A stretch of DNA of 64,000 bases, taken from the NCBI GenBank assembly GCA_023376005.1, contig CM042181.1, positions 17,747,628 through 17,811,627 of the forward strand, written 5' to 3'. The notes below the pieces were generated by a model that was not told where the DNA came from, searched no databases, and was given only the letters and a program-made list of their open reading frames with translations. Both the position numbers and the translations under genes were made by a program. Source of the DNA: Doryteuthis pealeii. Lineage: Eukaryota > Mollusca > Cephalopoda > Myopsida > Loliginidae. Shown in pieces: positions 58,412 through 64,000 of the stretch. Numbering within the stretch: position 1 is the stretch's first letter; each line of letters begins with the position of its first letter.

Positions 58412-58785
58412 AACACCAAGGGCCCCAACCCTATTGCCCTTATGGCAAACCCCAACCCCTTTTTATCATATGGGTGCTAGAAGGCGGTGGCTGAGGGTCT
58501 ACATGTCCTGGGAATAACGTTAAACTCTATCTGATGGTGAGGTTCCAGTTTTGGAGGTTTGGAGAATGTGGAGCACCCCTTCATCACCATTGCTCCCTGG
58601 TTCACTCTGACCTGGAGTGGTAGTACCTGTTAGGGTCCCATCTATGGGTTGAATAGAAAAACATGAGTTTATAAACAAAATTGTATTATCCATTAAGAAT
58701 GAATTTATTTCACAACTTTATCGGCATTAAATGACCCACCGAGGTTGATATGCCGTAAAACAAAACAAACAAAACCTAAACACCA
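58412..58785 (+). repeat. Family C repeat, 5'-truncated
   Basis: CCCCAACCCTATTGCCCTTA to the hairpin CGGCATTAAATGACCC / CGAGGTTGATATGCCG at 58720-58755. A further hairpin monomer is at 58909-58943. Confidence 0.7.
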
Positions 58786-58974
58786 AGGATTCTCATCAAG
58801 CGGTCAGAGAGGGAGCCTCTCTGACCACTCTGGTCAGTGAGACCACCTGTTATCCGTAATGCTTAAGGGTGAAACCGGAGTCCTTTGTTTATCAAAATGA
58901 CTTGATTTGGCATTAAATGACACGAAAAGGGTTGATATGCCATAAAACAACCAAACCACAAAAATGCTTCTTTT

Positions 58975-59205
58975 TACATATTGAACTTGCTTCTCAAGGA
59001 CGAACTCATAAGCGACGTCCTCCTGTGGAAGCCAACACATGGGCACGCCAGTGTGGGACGACCAGTAAAAACATACATTGATCAGCTCTGTGCGGATACA
59101 GGATGCTGCATAGAGGACATCCCGAGAATGATGAGCGATAAGGACGGATGGAGAGAGATTGTCATGGATATCCGCACTGACAGTGCGACATGATGATGAC
59201 ATATT
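58975..59205 (+). pseudogene. LINE ORF2 C-terminal end, 5'-truncated
   Basis: Open frame LLLKDELISDVLLWKPTHGH, ASVGRPVKTYIDQLCADTGC, CIEDIPRMMSDKDGWREIVM, DIRTDSAT then stop and ATGATGAC tail. Same LINE family as 24329-24897, here in one orientation. It carries the DELISDVLLW segment missing at that copy's inversion joint. Fragment only, no RT domain. Confidence 0.72.
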
Positions 59206-59209
59206 GAAC

Positions 59210-59560
59210 TATTTGGCAATAGCTCTTAAGTGTAGATATCAAACGTTGTAATAATTAAATCATCACACTGTAGTATATCCTACAGGTCACGCTAGTTTGT
59301 ATATTATTACTAAAAGCAGATAAACTTGTTTTGAAAAAGTAATGACTTGTTATTGAAAGGCAATTTACTATTGATAAAACTTGGTGAGTCCGAAATGAAA
59401 ATGTTTTATCGGTAATGACACTGAAATGGTCATTGTTGTAATTCGATCCGACCAATCTCTTTTTCTAACTTGCCATACAGGTTTTCATTTAGTATTCAAC
59501 TTGGTTTTACAAATAGATTAACTTCCAGGAGTTTCAGGGGTGGGGTGGGGGTGATCTTTG
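59210..59560. other. Gene-free AT-rich stretch
   Basis: No repeat family or exon recognised; a G-rich patch lies near 59538-59552. Confidence 0.4.
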
Positions 59561-59563
59561 GCA

Positions 59564-59740
59564 TCTTATTATAATTGGAGATTCAGTGTCTCTCTGTAAT
59601 TGAAACTGTCACTGCTTGCGTCACAATACCCTTGCATAAGTTTATCAATGAGTATTTAATTTATAGTCAAAATCAGTGATACATTGTGCAGTTAATTTGC
59701 ACACTGATTTAACAAAACTGGGTTTAATAAATAATTACTT
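59564..59740 (+). mobile_element. Helitron 5' fragment
   Basis: A|TCTTATTATAATTGGAGATT at the 5' end and the GTCACTGCTTGCGTCACA block; cut off before the 3' hairpin where a family C fragment starts (59748). Confidence 0.6.
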
Positions 59741-59905
59741 AAATGCAGAGTACCCCTTCATCACCATTGCTCCCATGTCCACTCTATCCCGGAGTGGTAT
59801 TGTCTGTTAGGGTCCCATCTATGAGTTAAATAGAAAAAATGAGTTTAAAAAAATTAGTATTATCTGCGTTATTCAGACTATTGTCCTCATCTTTATTGTT
59901 ATTTG

Positions 59906-59947
59906 TACAATGTTTCGGCTGATATACCCTCCGGCCTTCTTCAGGTA
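59906..59947 (-). ncRNA. Hammerhead-like motif (HH12)
   Basis: Minus strand: TAC, CTGAAGA, AGGCCGG...GCC, GAAA, CATT, GTA. Same family as HH9; stem III is weakened by G to A. Confidence 0.35.
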
Positions 59948-59989
59948 TTTCTTTTCGGACTTGGGAACCTTCTTTTCGGACTTGGGAAC

Positions 59990-60186
59990 TGTTGTGATGT
60001 TAATTCAACAGTAAAAAAAGAAGTCAAGTCGAGGTAGGGTAAAATGAGACAAGTGTATTTACAATAAGGTACAAGAACGGCTAGCTTGCCGCTAAACGGT
60101 AACAGTACAACCTTTTCACTTGGTGTCTCACTATTTATAGTGAGAACCGGTGTATATTCTCCACTGTAGGAACGGCCGGTACAACA
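59990..60186 (+). mobile_element. Short LTR-like element with 5-bp target duplication
   Basis: 197 bp from TGTTGTGATGTTAATTCAAC to GGCCGGTACAACA, flanked by GGAAC at 59985-59989 and 60187-60191. Ends TGTTGT/ACAACA are inverted. It resembles the 231-bp element at 44596 in terminal motif, size and layout (a TGAGACAAGTGTATTTACAA phrase against AAGACAAATG...ATTGAAC), suggesting the same LTR superfamily. Confidence 0.65.
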
Positions 60187-60631
60187 GGAACCTTCTTTTC
60201 GGACTCAGGAACCTTCTTTTCGAACTTGGGAACTTTCTTGTCGTAATCGGGAGCCATCACGGAACTTCGAACTTAACCCTTTATTCAGTCCTCGGGGGTA
60301 TCCTGTTCTCATTCCGCTAACCATAGCTGGGGTAGGAGTTGTGTTAATTATTTTCTATGTTACTGCCGCTACTCAGGATTGAACCCGGAATCCAGAGATA
60401 ACTGTCACTTAGAACTGTCTTAACCTAACTACCTTATCCACTAGGCCATGTGTCCAATTGTTTAAATAAAAAAAGAAATGAGTTTGAATTAAAAAATTTG
60501 AATACCCATCAAGAACGAATAAAACAAAACTTTTTTGGCATAAAATACCCCGGCAAGGGTTGACATGCCGTAAAATCCAACAGAGCAACCAATGAAAGGT
60601 ACATAATAGCTGAATGATAATAGAGGGAAGT

Positions 60632-60885
60632 GCTGGTTTAGCTCAGTCGGTAGAGCATCGGACTAGGAACTACAAGGTTCAGGGTTTGATTCCGGCCCTC
60701 GCCAACTCAGCGTATTAGTAGCATGGGGTTCTGTGTGGTAAAGTGAGGAGCTGATGGTAGGTCAGGCACTCCACCTTAGATGCTGAAAAGAATCTCCTTG
60801 GTCTAGTGCTAGTGAAAAGGGGATAGACTCCCTCGCTGTTTGGCTGATACCGACTTTAAGCCACACCGAAGACTTTAGTTACTTA
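60632..60885 (+). mobile_element. tRNA-derived SINE (family B), best-preserved copy
   Basis: Starts with a near-perfect tRNA 5' half: TAGCTCAGTCGGTAGAGC (box A and D-arm, GCTC pairing GAGC), then GGACTAGGAAC and GGGTTTGATTCC (box B). The body has CGCCAACTCAGCG and GGGGATAGACTCCCTCGCTG. This is the best guide for the other family B fragments. A true tRNA is rejected because the 3' acceptor half and CCA-side pairing are replaced by the SINE body. Confidence 0.82.
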
Positions 60886-61486
60886 TGAGGAAGGAGGAGG
60901 ATAGTGTGAGGAGAAACAGTTGCAGAGGAGGGGGAGGAGGAAGATGAAAAGAGTGTTTTTTTAGAGGGGGGGAGAAATTAAAAGGTTTAGTTTGTTTTGT
61001 TTTACGGCATATCAACCTCAGTGGGTCATGTAATGCCAATAAAGTTTTGAAATAAATCAATTCTTAATGGATAATACAATTTTGTTTATCAACTCCTGTT
61101 TTTCTATTTAACCCATAGATGGGACCCTAACAGGTACTACCACTCCGGGTCAGAGTGAATCACCCTAGCCGACAGGGCGGAATTAAAAGGAAGATTTACT
61201 TAAGATTAACTTAGTCTGGTACAAGGTCATGTAAGAGGAGCGCCAAGTGAAAGGTTAAATTGTGCAAGCACTGACCTATGAGACATGCTTGCTTTTTCTG
61301 TTTGGCTCTTTCAAGAGATGATGAGTAATCATAGAGGAGGTGGGAGGTGAAAGAGAAGGTAAAGGGAAGAGTAGAGGGTGGATAGAGTTATGAGAGGGGG
61401 TTATGTATAGGAGAGGAGAGAGATTTACCTCTCTCCTCTCCTATATATAATACATTTATAATAATTTTTATCTTAATAGTCCAAAT

Positions 61487-61533
<47 letters not shown>

Positions 61534-61650
61534 CTACTTTTTTCTGTTACCCACTCACATGTGTCTACCTCTCTTTCCTCCTACCTTCTCTCGTGTCTAC
61601 CTCTTCTTTCACCTCCTACCACACTCTCCTCTCTTATTTATTAGCAAGAG
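60885..61650. other. Mixed purine tract, family C fragment and CT microsatellite
   Basis: 60885-60985 is GA-rich. 61000-61165 is a reverse family C end (ACGGCATATCAACCTCAGTG, GATGGGACCCTAACAGG). 61410-61445 is a short palindrome around AGAGGAGAGAGA/TCTCTCCTCTCC. (CT)n at 61490-61532. No gene. Confidence 0.6.
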
Positions 61651-61651
61651 G

Positions 61652-62203
61652 CTAAGGGAGAGGGAGAGAGAATAAAGAAAGAGGTAGACATGAGAGAAGG
61701 CAAAAGAGAGAGAGAGAGGTAGATATGTGAGAAGGTGAGATCAAGAGAGAGGTAGAGATAAGAGAAAGTGAGAGAGAAAGAGAGTGAGGTGGCGGTGAGA
61801 GAAGGTAACGGTAAGAGAGAGGTAGATACAGATGAGAGAAGGTGAAAAAGAGTAAGAGAGAGGGAGTAGAGATGAGAGAGGTAGATATGTGAGAAGGTAA
61901 GAGAGAGAGGTAGAGATGTGACAGGGTTTGAGAAGGAAAGAAAGGAAAGAAGGTAGGGAGAGAGAGGTAGTGGTGAGAGAGAGGTAGAGACAGATGAAAG
62001 AAAGAAGTATAAAGAGGGGGTAGTGATGAGAGAAGGTAAGGATAAGAGAAAGGTAGAGATGAGAGAGGGTTTGAGATGGAAAGAAAGGAAAGAAGGTAGA
62101 GAGATGTAGAGATAAGAGAAGGAGAGAGAGGTAGTGATGAGAGAAGGTAAGGGTAAGAGAGAGTAGACAGAAGTGAGAGAGAGGGGTAACAATGAGAGAA
62201 GGT

Positions 62204-62241
<38 letters not shown>

Positions 62242-62860
62242 CAGAGATGAGAGAAGGTGAAAGAGAGACAGACAGACAAAGATGAGAGAAGGTGAAAGAG
62301 AGAGAGAGAGACAGAGATGAGAGAAGGTGAATGGGAGAGAGAGAGACAGAGATGAGAGAAGGTGAAAGAGAGAGAGAGAGAGAGAGATGAAGAAGGTGAA
62401 GAGAGAGAGAGGAGAGATGAGAGAAGGTGAAAGAGAGAGAGAGATGAAGAAGGTGAAAGAGAAGAGAGATGAGAAGGTGAAAGAGAGAGAGAGAGAGATG
62501 AGAGAAGGTGAAAGAGAGAGAGAGAGAGAGAGATGAGAGAAGGTGAAAGAGAGAGAGAGAGAGAGAGATGAGAGAAGGTGAAGAGAGAGAGAGAGAGAGA
62601 GATGAGAGAAGGTGAAAGAGAGAGAGAGAGAGAGATGAGAGAAGGTGAAAGAGAGAGAGACAGAGATAAGAGAAGGTGAGACAGAGATGAGAGAAAGTGA
62701 ATGAGAGAGAGACAGATGAGAGAAGGTAAGAGGTAGACAGAGGTGAGAGAAGATGAGAGAGAGAGAGACAGATGAGAGAATGTAAGAGAGAGACAGGTGA
62801 GAGAAGGTAAGGGTAAGAGAGAGGTAGACAGATGAGAGAGAGAGAGAGGTAGAGATGGGA
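61652..62860 (+). repeat. Polypurine (GA)n minisatellite
   Basis: About 1.2 kb built from GATGAGAGAAGGTGAAAGAG units with variable (GA)n. The 455-residue Ser/Leu-rich minus-strand frame is its complement. 62860-63540 is less repetitive with no convincing exon. Confidence 0.9.
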
Positions 62861-63544
62861 GAGGGTTAAAGAGGGAAAGAAAATGGCAAAAGCTTGTCTT
62901 AAAAAATGTAAATAGGGAATGGATATAGTGTCAAAGGGGAAAAAAAAGTAGGAGAATCTAGGAGGGGAGAGTAAGTGCAAGAAAAGGAGAGTAAGGAGCA
63001 AAGGTAAAAGGAGAGACAAGGATGATAATCCTGGGGGAAGGAAGTGTGGTTGCTAAAAGCTTGAAGTAGATTTGATCAGCGAAGGAAGGGTAGAGACTTG
63101 GTAGGGGGATAGTGTTGGGGCGGGGGGAAGGGAAGGTGTTAATAGCAACAAGAAGCGGAGCAAGGGGGGGGGAGGTTAGAGAGAAGTTTCCCAAAGTTGC
63201 TGTGACGCTGGATAACTGGTCATTGGATGATTGCATCGTTGCTCCTTTCCGCTGATGAGGTTGAATGTTGGTAGGGGGTCCTCTCCAGAGACATGAAGGA
63301 ATGTAGTTTCCGAAATACCTTTGCCATGAGACATGCCACCATCTGGGTTTTTTTTTTTTTTTGGCGATGGAGGGGAGGGGATTTTTGGATTCCAGTTTCC
63401 TATTACTGGACATTACTAATTGCAATAAACTTATCCGATTATCTTGCAACCTTTGTATTTGGAATTTCAGTATGTTTACACCATCTGTGGAAAAAACGGC
63501 TCTGGAATTGTTGATCAGTGCTTGGCCCGATTGGCCAATACACT

Positions 63545-64000
63545 TACCTGTTAAATTTATTAAACTAGAATTATTTGACTGTTAAATTTATTAAACTAGA
63601 ATTATTTGACTGTTAAATTATTAAACTAGATTACTTGACTGTTAAATTTATTAAATTTATTAAACTAGAATTATTGACTGTTAAATTTATTAAATTTAGA
63701 ATTACTTGACTGTTAAATTTATTAAACTAGAATTACTTGACTGTTAAATTTATTAAATTAGAATTACTTGACTGTTAAATTTATTAAACTAGAATTATTT
63801 GACTGTTAAATTTATTAAACTAGAATTATTTGACTGTTAAATTTTATTAAACTAGAATTACTTGACTGTAAATTTATTAAACTAGAATTACTTTACTGTT
63901 AAATTTATTAAACTAGAATTATTTGACTGTTAAATTTATTAAACTAGAATTATTGACTGTTAAATTTAAAACTAGAATTATTTGGACTGTTAAATTTATT
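63545..64000 (+). repeat. 31-bp tandem array, running off the window
   Basis: GACTGTTAAATTTATTAAAC and TAGAATTATTT repeated about 14 times, with scattered 1-2 base indels (several monomers lose a T or an A). Continues past the edge. Confidence 0.92.

Larger units (their letters stand above)
59850..60355. mobile_element. Hammerhead-like element with 20-bp repeats, interrupted by LTR-like insert
   Basis: Second copy of the arrangement at 38555-38900: motif, CTTTTCGGACTTGGGAACC units, then ATCGGGAGCCATCACGGAAC and CCGCTAACCATAGCTGGGG. The LTR-like element at 59990-60186 splits the 20-bp repeats. 60360-60630 holds a family C tail and nothing else recognised. Confidence 0.62.

Noticed and set aside
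60632..60705. Apparent tRNA gene with box A and box B
   Set aside because: The D-arm is good, but the 3' half runs into the SINE family B body seen in four other copies, and the acceptor stem does not close.
61652..63019. 455-residue and 212-residue minus-strand frames
   Set aside because: Complement of the (GA)n minisatellite; low complexity throughout.

Overview
The window is intron-and-repeat DNA from an animal nuclear genome. It is AT-rich, full of long TA, CA, CT and GA microsatellites, and carries tRNA-derived SINEs, non-autonomous Helitrons, LINE 3' ends and hammerhead-bearing Penelope-like terminal repeats. There are no bacterial-style operons. The single confident protein-coding exon (43902-44072) matches the start of the RUN domain of a RUFY (RUN and FYVE domain) family protein. 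Its residues look protostome-like, and with the SINE and LINE content a marine invertebrate, possibly a mollusc, is my best guess (low confidence).

Layout. 1 to about 14.3 kb is one giant inverted repeat centred near 7.2 kb. Its outer parts are a complex tandem array, and its inner parts hold a Helitron, a MITE, a LINE scrap and SINE pieces. The left arm is a visibly error-rich copy of the right arm, so an assembly foldback is a serious possibility. 16.3-19.3 kb holds two Helitrons head to tail (one with a hAT-like MITE inside) and a hairpin-repeat array. 19.3-26.8 kb is a mosaic of an unclassified repeat (called family C here), TA microsatellites, foldback elements, a twin-primed LINE end and two SINEs. 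26.9-31.5 kb is a minisatellite of about 180 bp. 31.5-31.9 kb is a CpG-richer unique island, a possible promoter or 5' exon. 32.0-34.1 kb is a 119-bp tandem array. 34.3-41.7 kb is Helitrons, purine tracts and small tandem repeats. 41.7-43.8 kb is a cluster of foldback elements with hammerhead motifs directly upstream of the RUFY exon. 44-51.4 kb is a tandem series of partial copies of that exon, each retaining the GTAAGT splice donor and joined to a broken SINE, and the 3-kb distal part is duplicated again. 51.4-64 kb is more family C, a 111-bp array, a transposase relic, CT/GA tracts, LINE ends, a short LTR-like element and a 31-bp array.

The most interesting content is a set of at least eight plausible type I hammerhead ribozyme motifs in several sequence-unrelated foldback elements, often as head-to-head pairs, plus four weaker relatives; the serial exon-fragment duplication; and a short hairpin shared by about 25 repeat copies. 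Apart from the RUFY exon, long open frames in the window are translations of simple repeats or shadows of transposons.
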